Shown one piece after another: positions 7,124 to 18,689 of a stretch of 64,000 bases of DNA. The DNA is from Diorhabda sublineata (taxonomy: Eukaryota > Arthropoda > Insecta > Coleoptera > Chrysomelidae): assembly GCF_026230105.1 (NCBI RefSeq), contig NC_079483.1, positions 3,899,312-3,963,311 of the forward strand, in the 5' to 3' direction. Below the pieces are notes generated by a model. The model did no database searches, was not told where the DNA came from, and worked only from the letters and a program-made list of their open reading frames with translations. Numbering within the stretch: the first letter of the stretch is position 1; the number at the start of each line of letters is the position of its first letter. The position numbers were made by a program, and so were the translations under genes.

Positions 7124-7393
7124 AACACACGGTTTTCCCTATTTCTGTAGTCGTGCATACGTTGTTCATCTACTTACTCTATATCAAAAAACATAATAGA
7201 TTTGTTAAATGTTTATTGTTAAAATACAAAATATTACCCACCATTTATTCAAAACAGTACGACAGTGTCTCGTCATTTTGAAAAGTGACAACTGACAAGC
7301 GAGTTATGTCATTCAGCTGATTTAAACGGGGTTACCAGTGTAAAAAAATATTAAACTTCTAATTGCAATAAAAAAAACTACCAAATCAATTTA

Positions 7394-7860
7394 TCAGTGA
7401 AATATGAAAAATTTGCGTGCATACGATTCATTAGACTTGCTGTAATAGGTTAAGAAGCTGGTATGTGAGTACCGTAGTATTTGTCTATGGAAAGCCTCGC
7501 ACTCGCAGTTTGGATGTTTCCTTCCTCCGAAATTTTTCAGATGGTAATTCCCCGGTGTCCAGTAAGCATACCAGTAACTCAGCTGATATTTGCTTAATGG
7601 TTGTGCCTTGGTAGAATAATATTGTTTCAAACCTGTTTCTGATTTCTTCGTATTCCCACTTTTTATGACCATGACTTAACAGTATTCCAGGAAGCCTATG
7701 AAAAGAGTTATCCCACCTTTCATCTCCAGGTGATCAGCATGTTCATCGCTGTGCACACGAGCGTCGCCAGGTACCCAGATCAGAATAACTTTGTTGTTTG
7801 CTTCCAGTAAGTTCAAAGTCAACTACTTGGAGGGCTACTCTGCTCTCTGATAAAATAAGT
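7394..7860 (-). pseudogene. Non-LTR retrotransposon RNase H fragment
   Basis: On the minus strand the translation shows an ILSESRVALQ-like strand, then after a frameshift NNKVILIWVPGDARVHSDEHAD (near 7800-7735). This is the C-terminal RNase H core of jockey/I-type elements, with Gly-His changed to Gly-Asp. A tail with spaced Cys/His residues (CECEAFH) follows in another frame, ending near 7394. Frameshifts and a stop show it is dead. It lies beside the Polinton's right flank. Confidence 0.55.
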
Positions 7861-8058
7861 ATCTTTGCATTGCGTTAGTTCCATTGTGCTACGCATTTAC
7901 GAATAGCGTATGTTTCTAACTGTAAAATGTAAGGTTAGAAAAGCGAACTTAGTACCTGAACATCATCTTATTTTTTTCTTCAGCTAGAAGGACAACCTCT
8001 TCATAATAAACTAAGAAATGTGTGTAAAAATGAAAGCATTATATCTATAATGTAATTG

Positions 8059-8962
8059 TTTCAAAAAAGGTAGGATAGATAGAAAACTGAAAAATATTTG
8101 GGGTTTGCTCAGTGGAAAATTTTCGTAACGCTATCCATATTCAAGATGAAAGGAGTTGAAAAAAGAAAATTATACACATTTTTTACGATTTTGCCATAAC
8201 TACTGTTAAAATTGTATTGACATTTTATACGAATATGTTTTGGAAGTTTTCGCCGCAACTACTGGCATCACTGTATTCAAATTATATGTTTTGGAAGCTT
8301 ATACATCCAATGAATTTGTTTTTATGTCTGACTGTCATAGAGGCTGCTAGTTACACGGTTTGTATCAAGTAATATTAAAAATAACTTCTTAAATATTAGA
8401 TTTATTAAACAAAATTTCAAGTGTTTTATATTAAAGCCTCCAATATCTTAATGGATTTTTGTGAGACTTTACAAGAAACAAAAGACTTCGGTTCTATTTT
8501 TTTAAATGTATCCGTTTTATATATGGGGTCATATTTACGGGACAAAAAATTTCCAATTCACGTAATGTTTACTAATGGATAATAATAATTAATGAGTTCA
8601 TCAATACTTTAAACCAGCATCGGTTACTACTTCATAATGTTCAAATAAAAATATTCCGAAAACAGTTTTTGGTGTAAAATTGAATGATGTTCAAGTTCAT
8701 TTGAAATTTTGCTTAATAAAACTAATATTGGAAAAGTTATGTTTGACACTATTTCGTATGAACCGTGTAACTAGCGCCCTCTATGAGACTCGGATATAAA
8801 AATTAATTGGACGTATCACCTTCCGAACATATTCGTATAAGATTTCAATACAATGTTGACAGTGGTTTCCTGAATATGAAAAATATTTTATTGAGCAAAC
8901 CCCAATATTTATCAGTTTTTTATCTATCCTAGAGATGGGATCACCTTTTTTTAAAACACCCT
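8059..8962. repeat. Foldback repeat with long inverted arms
   Basis: The segment 8059-8425 is an imperfect inverted copy of 8698-8962. Shared stretches include AGGATAGATA, GGGGTTTGCTCA, TATACGAATATGTT and GCTAGTTACACGG, in mirror order. The outer end reads ACAGGGTGTTTTAAAAAAAG on one side. There is no coding capacity. This is either two inverted copies of one short element or a non-autonomous foldback element. Confidence 0.65.
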
Positions 8963-10075
8963 GTATATAGCTAATACACTATTTTTCAATATATCACTCT
9001 TCAATGATATAAAAATACTAATTGCTTAATTTTATCAGTTGCAAACCTTGTATTTAATTGCATATACTATTCAGTTTTCGAGACATCTGAAGTAGTTTTT
9101 ATACTTAGGACACATTCTATTATATTTAAATCAACTTTGACCTCTATGATAACTGTATTGTTGGAAGTATTTCTTTTACAATAAGATCGTTCAAATACAT
9201 AGATTTTACTCAAGGGTAGCCTAGACAAACAATAGAATGGAATACATTTCATGTCTTACTTGATTTGAAATGAGCAAAATTGAAATCAGTACTTGATAAT
9301 GAAACATGGTCGACAACAAAACAAGTGTTTTTTAAATTGAAGTGTCCTAATTTTATATTCATATTTACATAACCTCATGACATTGCATGTAGTATCAACT
9401 CTTTGTAATAATTGAGTGGCGAATAAACAGATTCTCTTTTTGTTCAATCAACTACCACGATCATGATTGCTGGTTTTTATATAGTTTTTAAAACACCTGT
9501 TTTTAAATTATTTTTTTATCAAAACTTTCGAGACTTATAATAAACAATATTATTTGATGGAATCTCAATAAGAGCCGTTTCACACTTCTATCCAACATGT
9601 AATCGACGTCGACACAGAAATTAGATCTTTTCGTATTTTTCTCATTTTCTCATTCCTGGACATTCATTTATCCCTCCAGATAAGGTTTTTGCTCAAATTA
9701 AGGAAAATATAGGAAATATGGAGAATATAGACTCTAGTTGATCCTGTAGCTCATGAAAACATTTTAGCTAAAATTGGAACGGTGTTTAAGCCTACACCGA
9801 CCACGATTGGAAGTAGGCCAGCAACGTATTCATCGAACTACCTTCACAATGATATTTAGAATTCGCCCCTTCGAAAAGAGTTTTTATGACAAAAAACAAT
9901 TATAAACCGTTAGTGCAAGGGGAGGAAATGAGCCTGGAGCCAGAAAGTCGGTGGTGAAGAGCAAAAGAAATATTATGTGCAGCAGACTTGATGCCGTAAC
10001 TACAAGTACTGTAATAAAGCCTGTAAAGCTTCATCATATCAAAAAACTACTCACTAAACATTATGGACTAGTAGG
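8963..10075. other. AT-rich spacer without recognisable feature
   Basis: No exon, RNA gene or transposon domain could be recognised on either strand. Only short open frames without family resemblance are present. Confidence 0.5.
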
Positions 10076-12036
10076 AGAGCGTATCACCCCCATTTTTTTC
10101 ATATACCGACCAATCGCGTTCTAGTCGCTAAAAACCATTGATCTATATATTTTCGAGGGTGCTGAATATGACATTTATTTTTCTCCAAAGTTGGGGGAAC
10201 ATGGTCAAAATCGAAAATATAGAAAAAATTAATTCGTGATTTTTGCTGTTCTACTCGCTGTATTTTGGCGAATAATGAATATTTTTTCATGAAATTATTT
10301 TGACATACCCTTGAACCAATCCAAACAGTAAATAAATACATCTGAATCCTCCCAAAAATTCCGGAAAATTTTCTTTAGGCTCTCCCGACTGTGCAATCGT
10401 ATGCACAAAGTTGAGTGAGGAAGTTTAAAATTTACTACTTCTGATTGCATGGTATTAAAATTAATGATGTGAATAAGTTTTTGGGAAAGTCTCAGATCTT
10501 AATATGTAGAAGAAAAAAAGATACAGCGATTTCAAGATGCGAGCATCGACTCGGCGTCGAGACGCCGCTCGCGTAGCGCATGCGGGAATTCTCTCATAGC
10601 GAATTATTCTTGTTTCTATATTTGGTTGCATAAAATTTTGTTGACATACATGAAAGTTTATAATTTTTAATGTTGAATATTCATATAAAGTTTACTGAAC
10701 GTATTTTAAATAACATTTATGAAATAAATTAAAATAGTTTTTTTTAACATTAAAAACAAAATATAATTTTTAAATGATACATCTGTTGAAAAATATCTCA
10801 AAATAGTCTCGAAACATACTTCCAAATAAAAATTCGAGGCATGCCGCTAGAGGAAATTGTTTTCTATATATGTGATTATTTGTGTGTTCACTTGTTTTCT
10901 TACGACATGCCAACAATCGACTGAGTGGAGGTTTAGAAAGTGAATGAAAGATAGAAATGTTTTTAAGTTTGAATACGTTATAAAATATGTCTACAGCTTA
11001 CTTGTTGTCACAAAGTTACCAATAATTCGAAAAGATATATTGAAATTAATTGCTGTGGTAAGTAAACTACTTTTTGCAGAAACTAACCTCTAAAAAATTT
11101 GTAAACATTGCATAGAAAGACTGTTGTGTTTTTTTCCAGTTATTGATCATAAAAATATTTTTTTTGCTGTAATCTTACAAATTTCTGTGATGGCAAATTG
11201 TTTCATTCAGTTTCGGGGGAAAAGCAAACATTGAAGAACGAAATGAAAAGCTATCTCAAACGGAGCTCGGACGCAAATGATGATGCGCCTCCGAAGAAAA
11301 AAGCAAAGTGCAAAAGCACTCAATGCCTTCCAAAATAAATCGAATACAGACATGGGAGATTATGCTAGCTTAGCTCGCGAGACTTTTTCCTATTATGAGA
11401 AAAAATTGGATGACGGTCATTTAATTTTATTACGCGATATTTGTGATAAATTTCACCAAAACATTATCGAGAAAGGACTGAAAAGAAACTCTGAATATTC
11501 GTTCAACGTTCATCAAAGACAAACTGCGTGAAGTAGCAGGTGAAAAAATAAATGTTTATTCATATAATGGCAAGTCATGTAACTTCTTCCAAGTGGACTG
11601 TAGGATTGATTTTGCATAATTCTTTGGGTGCTGGAGTCGAAGCTCGCAAATTTTAAACTCCTCAATCGTATGCTCAAAGTCGGGAGAGCCTAAAAAAAAA
11701 TTTTCCGGAATTTTCTATACAGCCGGAAAATTTTTGGGGGGATTCGGATGTATTTATTTACTTTTTGGATTGGTTCAAGGGTATGCCAAAAACATTTCAT
11801 GAAAAAATATTCATTATTCGCCAAAACACAGCGTGTATAACAGCAAAAATCATTCAAAATTCATTTTTTCTATATTTTCGACTTAAAACTCTATTTTGAA
11901 CATGTTCCCTCAACTTTGGAGAAAAATAAATGTCGTATTCAGCACCCTCGAAAATATATAGACCAATGGTTTTTAGCGACTAGAACGCGATTAGTCGGTT
12001 TTTCGTTTCGCGACTTTTTGGGGGTGATCCTCTCGT
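10076..12036. mobile_element. About 2-kb DNA element with 360-390-bp terminal inverted repeats
   Basis: Segment 10076-10433 is the inverted counterpart of 11649-12036. Both outer ends carry GAGAG followed within 0-2 nt by ATCACCCCCA, and both arms contain mirror copies of ATATATTTTCGAGGGTGCTGAAT-type sequence and GGCTCTCCCGACT. The arms differ by small indels (an extra CTATACAGCCGG stretch in the right arm), so the copy is not new. The core (10434-11648) is AT-rich with a CpG-rich patch (10540-10590), a 5'-exon-like short frame at about 11244-11330 (beginning MKSYLKRSSDAND, basic, ends at a stop) and an 84-aa frame (11277-11531). No transposase is recognised, so it is probably non-autonomous; the superfamily is unknown. 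Confidence 0.65.
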
Positions 12037-12580
12037 CTATAGATTGGGACAAAGACGACCAATCAATTTTTTACAGAATATTTTGGCTGACTTGGATGGC
12101 AACGAGGAAGTCTATGGGAAAAGAGATGACGAATCCTTGGAGAATAATGACGTCATCAGGTGCGAGCCTGAGGAACATGATTTAGCCTATCGAGTGTAAA
12201 GTTTCGTTTTAACTATATTATATACAAATATATTTTTTCCATAAGTTACCCAACCTGAAATAAAGTTTATTTACACAGAAACATTGTGAATGATTTTTCT
12301 CAACCAAAACCCCGATATTTGATGTTAATTTTGTAGATATTATACGGTTTAGTTTGCTGTAATACCAGCCAACTCCAAAATGGGTTTCAAAACCAGCCAA
12401 ATCCTAACTATAATTTTGAATTTCTGCCTCTCTGCACCTTCTCCCAGATTATCTATGGTACTTAACAATCTACTACACAATAAGAGATTTGGATCCTATT
12501 TCAAATTCCCTAGGCTCTCCTGAAAAATTTTCTGTTATGGAGATGACCGGTTTTGCAATTAGACGATACAAAATGAAATT

Positions 12581-12646
12581 ACCGTGACTTAAACCTGGGA
12601 CCTCCCACATATGTGACTCGAACTATAGCCACTATACTATAGAGAC
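12581..12646 (-). repeat. tRNA-like sequence, probable SINE head or tRNA pseudogene
   Basis: On the minus strand the 66 nt read like a degenerate tRNA: a TATAGTATAGTGG stretch matching the box A/D-arm of Asp/Glu-type tRNAs, then GTGGGAGGTCCCAGGTTTAAGTC resembling the variable and T-arm with box B (consensus GGTTCGANTCC). Paired stems are imperfect and no acceptor stem is clear, so it is not a functional tRNA. A tRNA-derived SINE promoter is the best explanation. Confidence 0.45.
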
Positions 12647-12679
12647 TTTAATAATACGTTTTTCAAGCACGACTACTTA

Positions 12680-12985
12680 AAGTATGTTTCTTTACGGAAT
12701 AGAAAGTTTGTCTATAGTACGTACTTCACGCACGGTGGTAGAAAAAATATATGAACCACAACTGAGACGGTTTGGCCACATATGCGGAATACTCGTAAAC
12801 AGAATACAAAAAAAAAGAAATTATGGTGGAGGAACAAGAAAAATCATGAATTGGAAATGTGAGAAAAGCAGCTAAGACAAAGGAGAGAAATTTGAGAGAA
12901 TGGAAGATTAAATAAAGGATAGAAATGAATTGAGAAAGAAAGTATATGTCAAAACCTCCAATCACACGGCCATGCATCACATAGT
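12680..12985 (+). pseudogene. Possible non-LTR element 3'-end remnant
   Basis: The plus-strand frame begins FLYGIESLSIV, like the post-RT region (FLYGSESW type) of RTE/jockey-like endonuclease-reverse transcriptases. It continues into a basic region with LRRFGHI and, after frameshifts, WRN-type tail motifs. It is short and degenerate; the assignment is weak. Confidence 0.35.
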
Positions 12986-12989
12986 AATC

Positions 12990-14215
12990 TGACTTAATAT
13001 TAGATAAAAAATAAAATCAATGATGCTTTTATTTAGATAATTGATAATTCCATTCAATAATTATCTCTGAAAGATAGATATAACGTCAAAAAATGCCAGC
13101 TATAAAGGAAGAGCTTCTCTTCAGTTTTCAAGTTAAAAAAATATTGATTAGCTCGGTTATCTCAAATTAGAACCAATCACTTTTCGGGTTAACCCGAACT
13201 TGATCTGGATGTTCGGAAACTAACCCGGATCACGTTCATTATTGTTTGGAAACTGATCAAGTTAATCAGGTTGTAGTCATTATTATATGATCCTTTCATT
13301 GTTTCATTTGTCCAAGGTTTTTTGAAATTTAAAAAATATTTATTTCCCCCAAATGGCTGTTTTGATTATTATGATTAGATTACTGAGATTTGTGGTTTTC
13401 ATACTTTTCGACATTTCAACATAAAAATAGCTTATTAGTATTAAGCTTTAGTGCAAAATCCTTGAATGGGTAAATCGTTGATAACTACTCGATAAAAATT
13501 ATTGGTCATTTATAATCTATTGTACAGGGTGATTGATTAGTGTGATACAGTTCTGCCTCCTTAGTACTTTGAGATATCAATTTAAACATTTGAGTGATTG
13601 CAGCTATCAATAGTCTTTACATTTTAAAATTATTTACAATCTTTCAGAATACTGTACCATATAAAAATAACATTTTTATAAATGGAACACTCTATCTGTT
13701 GCAGCCAAAGCATTCGAATAATAGTAAATATCCTTGAAAATTGTTTATTTTGATGATATAAAATCTGATACAGACTGGATCAAAATACTATTACATTGTT
13801 TTCTCGGTTTTTTCAAATGAATCACCAACATACTTCTTTTTTATCAATGGAAGATGACTGTGAATACCGAGGTTACTAGATTTTAATAAAATTGATTTAT
13901 TTTCCTGGGGTCACATTGATAATGAAGTATATAAAATACCTCCAAGGGATGGAATGAAGGATGGAACACGGAATGAATTTTGGATTGTTTCTATAGAAAT
14001 GCTTCGAAATGTGAATAACTCTTTCAATTATTGTTTTTGAGCGTACACAGATGTCTTTGGAGGTCATTTCGTACACCTATTTTGATGATCAGAACATGTA
14101 CGTATACTAAAAAAATACTCACATAGAATACAGGGTGATTCATTCGAAAAACCGGTGAACTAATGTAACGAAGTAAATAAATTTTTTCTACTATTTGAAT
14201 AATTTGGCCGCAACA
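12990..14215. other. Spacer without recognisable feature
   Basis: AT-rich sequence with no recognised exon or transposon domain. A small palindrome, CGGGTTAACCCG (about 13182-13195), and two ACAGGGTGATT motifs (about 13525 and 14133) were seen; the latter are common at ends of short insect repeats. Confidence 0.45.
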
Positions 14216-14217
14216 TA

Positions 14218-15516
14218 CAGTGAAAACTTGATTAACCGGACTAATTGTCGTTAGGGATTCGAATAATCGAATATATAAAGAAAAGCGGGTTTTATGAAAT
14301 AAAATAAGTTTAATAACAGTAATATTTATTAATAAATAATAATATTAATAATCCAAAATAATAATAAGTTCAATTTGGTTAAAAATATTTGGTAATTGGC
14401 ATTTGACGTAACCTACTTTTTCTTGTCATTGCTGCTATATCACGAGTTCGTTTCAGCTGTAGTAAACTAAGAGTATTACTCTCTGCTTGTTTTTCAAACC
14501 ATTTGAAAACTGTTTCCAGAGCCTGAAGTGCTTCATCATGAGATGGTTCTACAATAATTTCCACATCTAGATATCATCATCACAATCCTGGCAAATTTGT
14601 ATCTTAAACATCAGCTCATTCATATCCTTCAAAATAAAATCATCCGTATTGGTTATTGAATTTTCATTTTCCCGATTAAGTACTCTGTTCCAAGCCTTGT
14701 TTAAAGTCCTAGCAAGGGTGTCATATTAGGAGGCAAACATTTTACCTTAATCTTTCCATATTGTCTCTCTAACAATTCAACCGAAGGATGGGTTGGAGCA
14801 TTATCCAGTAAAAGTAATACATTTCCTTGCTTGCCAATTTCATTCTGTTTTTTCTTATTTCGGGGATAAAAGTATTGTCATACCAGTCAATGAATATTAC
14901 AGAGTTTATCCATGCGCTTTATTGATTTTTATAAATTAAGGGCACTCTGATAATTATAAAACAACTGGGCTTTTTTGATTTTCCGAGCAAGTTTTATATC
15001 CTGAATATGAACTCTCTCGCCTAGAAACTGAAGATTTGAAGGTAATGATTTTCCGGTTTCATCAGTATTATAAACAAAAAATTAAGTCATAGTTATTTTC
15101 AGCCAATTTCTTCTTAAATTCGTCTTCAAAGGAGTTTGCTGACATTTTTGCACCTTGTTTTTGTAAAAACCAACAATACAAAGCGTCTTCTAAAAATTCG
15201 TTTTTAGGTTTCTTCATCATTTTCCGATGTTTACTCTTCGTCTTCACTATCTAATTTGCAGATGTACAATAAAATTGAATCGACATTCTTCTTAATCATC
15301 ACTTATCGTGGATGTACCTACCTAGACCTTAATCATCAGCTAACTTACGGCCGGTTTCTCCCTTTTTTAATGAAGCAATGATATTTATTTTGTCCTCAAG
15401 TGATAACACCACTCTCTTACGCTTTAAAATTTTCAATTATTTAGACGCGACACGTAACTTGGGTCAATATTACTGAATTGGTCACAGTTGATAGCCGGAT
15501 AATCGAGTTTTTACTG
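14218..15516 (-). mobile_element. Tigger/pogo-like DNA transposon, decayed
   Basis: The ends form terminal inverted repeats: left CAGTGAAAACTTGATTAACC, right (read inward) CAGTAAAAACTCGATTATCC, both followed by GG. A TA dinucleotide flanks each side (14216-14217 and 15517-15518), the expected target duplication. On the minus strand the interior starts with a CENP-B/pogo helix-turn-helix-like segment (KRKRVVLSLEDKINIIASLKKGETG near 15420-15345), then a broken DDE region (YNTDETG near 15070) and a C-terminal 61-aa frame (14379-14564). Frameshifts and stops make the transposase inactive. It sits 74 bp from exon 2 of ABCC copy B. Confidence 0.75.
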
Positions 15517-15591
15517 TATCTTCATTCTTTAATTTCTGTTACATTATACATGGTATTGAAGTGTAATGATATGTTTAATAAAAATACTTAC

Positions 15592-15822
15592 TTAATAGAT
15601 TCTGTTATGATGACTAACACATTTAGTAAGATGATTTCCCACATAAACATTCCAATTAATACTTTTGCATACGAAGGGTTTTTACTTTTAGTTACATGTC
15701 TTTTCCATCTCTTTTCTATATCGTCTCCCAAAGCACTAGATTCGTGCTGTTTTCTATTTCTGTACATATCATCTTCAGTGAGTTCTCGTTTATATCCTTT
15801 CACAAAATAAGGTAATAGCCAA
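15592..15822 (-). CDS. ABCC copy B exon 2
   Basis: 231 nt between TTTTAG and GTAAGT, phase 2 in and phase 2 out as in copy A. Encodes LLPYFVKGYKRELTEDDMY, a basic linker and the first transmembrane-region residues (EIILLNVLVIITESIK). Confidence 0.8.
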
Positions 15823-17369
15823 CTAAAAGCAAATAAAATCAGCTTTAAGAATTTATTTTTCATTAGTTGTAGCTTAAAACAAAATGTGTTATTAATGCAT
15901 GACTATAATCTAGCCCTCATTTATTTTCATTAGTTTGAGGAACACAGTAAAACAAACTGATTTAAGCATATGGAAATAGTACAGATTGAAAATTGGATGT
16001 GATATTCTCAAGTAGAAATTTACGCAAATGAAAATATTGTCATATTGTCAAGAAAAAGTAGTGAATCAAAACAACAACTCATAAAGTTAATATTTAAAGC
16101 AACTAAATCATAAGTGGCGATGAGCTGAACTCGTGACATTAAAGTAAATCGGATTTCTGGAAACTATGGAGCAGAAAGGAACTCTAAAGCAGATAAGTTT
16201 GTGAAAAATATGTCGAAGGTAGAGGATTTCGGAGGACTACCAACAATGGAATTGTTAAAATTAGGTATTGACAGAATTAGACCCTAGCATCAGAATATAT
16301 GGTCAAACAAAAGTGATTGTACGATATCCCGAGAAGTTTGGTAAAGGATTTTGAAGAAAAGAAATCAAAGAAGATAAAATTATTCACAAAGTATTCAATG
16401 CAAAAGACAATTGAAGTTATTACTAGACATTGTACTGCAGGCATAAAACAAAGAGTGTAATGAGAAGAAGAAACTATATCTGTTGGTACTGGTTCCATGT
16501 TTAGACAGAAAAACTAGGCCACATTTTTTTGTTAACTGAATGTGTACTTATGTATACTTCAATACTAGTCATCGTATTGTAATGCTAGCCAAGCTGGTCC
16601 GGATTCAAACTCTGGCTCAGATATAATGGAAAAATTCAAATTCTACATGGCATATGTACTTCAACTGTACTTAATATGAAAAAGGTGCTTTACATAATTA
16701 CCACTCCACGTCACCGAAAAAGACTTCTAGCACTGTTTCAAAGAAGTGTGAATCGCATGAAGGAATTTAGAAATTCAAGAGAAGTTTTCAATGAATTTGA
16801 TAATGAGTAAGGTATGACTTCAGAATAGAATAATTCACGGCGCCAGTCTCTTTGTTTAATAGCCTCATCTTGTTTGTAACCAGATCTACAGCACGTAAGA
16901 ATTCTTCATTAGGCAAACGAGCTAGCACATACGGTTTTGATCAGTTTTCACATTGAAATACTCCCACACTTTTCACACAGAACAGATCTGGCTCTAGTGA
17001 ACTATAGCCTAAAATGAAAGTGAAAATGAAAGTTAGTTGATGTAAGTCGTATGAGTTCATTCATCAGTTGACGTTGGTTATTTTAAAGACTTCCAGGCTT
17101 ACTGCTAGAAGTGAAAAAAGAGGTGGAGTAAGTGCGTAGCCCTCCATGGTGCTTAAAGGTGTGACGGTTTAAAATATACCATTTTCTGTAAATGCAACGT
17201 TTGTTATCAAATTCTCGTTATTTAAATGTCACTTCATATTGAAAAACATACGTGAAGAAGGATCACATCTGGAAAAAATTACTCACCAAAAAAATAGAAC
17301 AGAAATTATATTGGCTCTGTCCCTTGGAGATGTTTTCTTTGGAGGCAGGCTGGATCTTATTTCCTCCAT
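15592..17369 (-). CDS. ABCC4-like transporter copy B, first two exons only
   Basis: Exon 1 is 17369-17287 (83 nt, starts MEEIRSSLPPKKTSPRDRAN, donor GTGAGT). Exon 2 is 15822-15592 (231 nt, acceptor TTTTAG, donor GTAAGT). Lengths and splice phases equal those of exons 1 and 2 of copy A. Exon 2 encodes the N-terminal region of MRP4-type exporters with LTEDDMY, and its 77 residues agree with copy A at 58 positions by my count. No stop or frameshift is present, suggesting past or present selection. No exon 3 is seen in the remaining 15.6 kb of the window, so either intron 2 is very long and contains the Tigger and Polinton elements, or copy B is a truncated duplicate. Confidence 0.75.
17287..17369 (-). 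CDS. ABCC copy B exon 1
   Basis: 83 nt: ATG at 17369, 27 codons plus TG, then the donor GTGAGT. The KKTSPRDRAN segment and the hydrophobic end (LFF) match copy A exon 1. Confidence 0.75.
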
Positions 17370-18060
17370 TATGTATTAGATTTTCTGTAACAAACTGATA
17401 CTATCATTGGTATAAAAATCTAATACTGTGAGCACTTAACAATACTTCTTATTATTATAGAGGAAATAGGATGAACATGTGTGTTTTTGTGGATCTTATG
17501 TTTCAAAGTTCTTCTGATATTTGTCTATGTGATAAAAGTAATAAATAACACTAGCAAGTGACATACTGTAGAACAATTAGTCATTGGAAAGCAGGTCAAA
17601 GTACATTATTCTTTTGTTAAAAGATATCCTAAAACTTTACCGCCACTATTCACGAAACAGTTTCCCAAGGATCTATTAAAGAATGGTGAAAGTCTTGGTT
17701 GTCTTACACAAAAATATCCTGGCCTGGGTACAAAAAAATTAAAAGCTGAAAAATTCAACTCAAAGAACTCAAAGACAACTACCAGTTCACTAGATAAAAG
17801 AAACCTAACTTTGAGATGCTTAACACAAAATACAAAGTGACAATACATAGATTCAAAATTATCAATCTCAACGAAAAGCAATGCTGACAAAAGCTTCTTG
17901 ATGAAGTAGGGTTGTACTATTGGGTAAGTCGTACAAGTTGATGGTAACAGAATTACAAATATCGTGCTGTAAGCAGATATCAAAGCAGCATCTGGTCAGT
18001 TTCTAGATGTATGAAATGCTTGCCTTGATGAAAGAACCTTCCATGTCATGTGGAAGTAGT
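17370..18060. other. Upstream flank of ABCC copy B
   Basis: No exon or transposon domain recognised. A frame on the minus strand (17606-17983) and plus-strand fragments show no family resemblance. Promoter elements of copy B should lie here but none could be identified with confidence. Confidence 0.4.
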
Positions 18061-18068
18061 AGGTACTA

Positions 18069-18560
18069 ATGCTTATACCCAAAAGAAATAAGGCAACGGG
18101 AAAAGCATTCCGATCACTTTTTATGTTGGATGTGGCTTATGAAATCCATTGGCGTATACTACACAAAACCAGTCGTAGAGGTCACTTCACCCTTGAGGCT
18201 ATTAATCTCGTCGTCATTATAAATACAAAATACTGTCTTGTGATGACGCTTGACATAATAAACGTCTTAAGCACATCCAGATGGAACTGCATTATGGAGG
18301 TTCGTCGCAACATGGACGAATATCTTCAAACTAGGATATCTAGCTACTCCTCTAACAGGATTATTAAGTACGTAATAATTAACAGCTCCGTAGATTATCA
18401 AATTAATAGAGAAGTACCTAAAGAATTGTTGTAGGATGATGTACATACTCGGCTTGAAACTAACAGGGCATAGAATAGAGGCGACGTTGATTACCAGAAC
18501 GAAAACATAGCTTTAAATCTCACCTGTTCATTTGATACTTGGGAGTAATGATCGACTGCA
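18069..18560 (+). pseudogene. Non-LTR retrotransposon reverse transcriptase fragment
   Basis: The plus-strand frame contains an RT core in family order: a KATGKAFRSLFMLDVAYEIH stretch (RP-x-CML type), then HFTLEAINLVV, LVMTLDIINVLSTSRW (motif A, normally LDIKNAFNS), and VDYQINREVPKELL (motif B, normally G-V-P-Q-G). Key residues are altered and the frame stops before the YADD motif. It resembles the R1/I/jockey group and is dead. Confidence 0.6.
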
Positions 18561-18689
18561 GATTGAGCCTCAAGCAGTTAGCTGATCGAGTGAGAAAGCT
18601 TTTGGAGTAAAAAATATCTCGATTTATGCCTAATATAGGGGCCCAATAACATATTATCGTCAATTGTTACATCTTTGTTAGTAATCTTC

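Larger units (their letters stand above)
1..7180. mobile_element. Polinton/Maverick (adintovirus-like) element, one half
   Basis: A virus-like self-synthesising DNA transposon. The sequence shows a contiguous set of hallmark genes: probable major capsid (partial), penton-like capsid, adenain-type protease, PLA2-domain capsid protein, FtsK/HerA ATPase, DUF8207-type protein, fibre-like protein and a DDE integrase with chromodomain. These form two blocks diverging from about 2.6 kb. This gene set is established for Polintons and adintoviruses. Protein-primed DNA polymerase B is missing and presumably lies left of position 1. The right boundary is not fixed, because the terminal inverted repeat cannot be recognised without its partner; 7180 is an estimate placed after the subterminal repeats and CT-rich tract. 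Most frames are open, suggesting recent insertion. Confidence 0.9.

Noticed and set aside
17606..17983. 125-aa minus-strand frame upstream of ABCC copy B.
   Set aside because: No domain, composition typical of chance AT-rich frames, and no splice context linking it to the ABCC gene.
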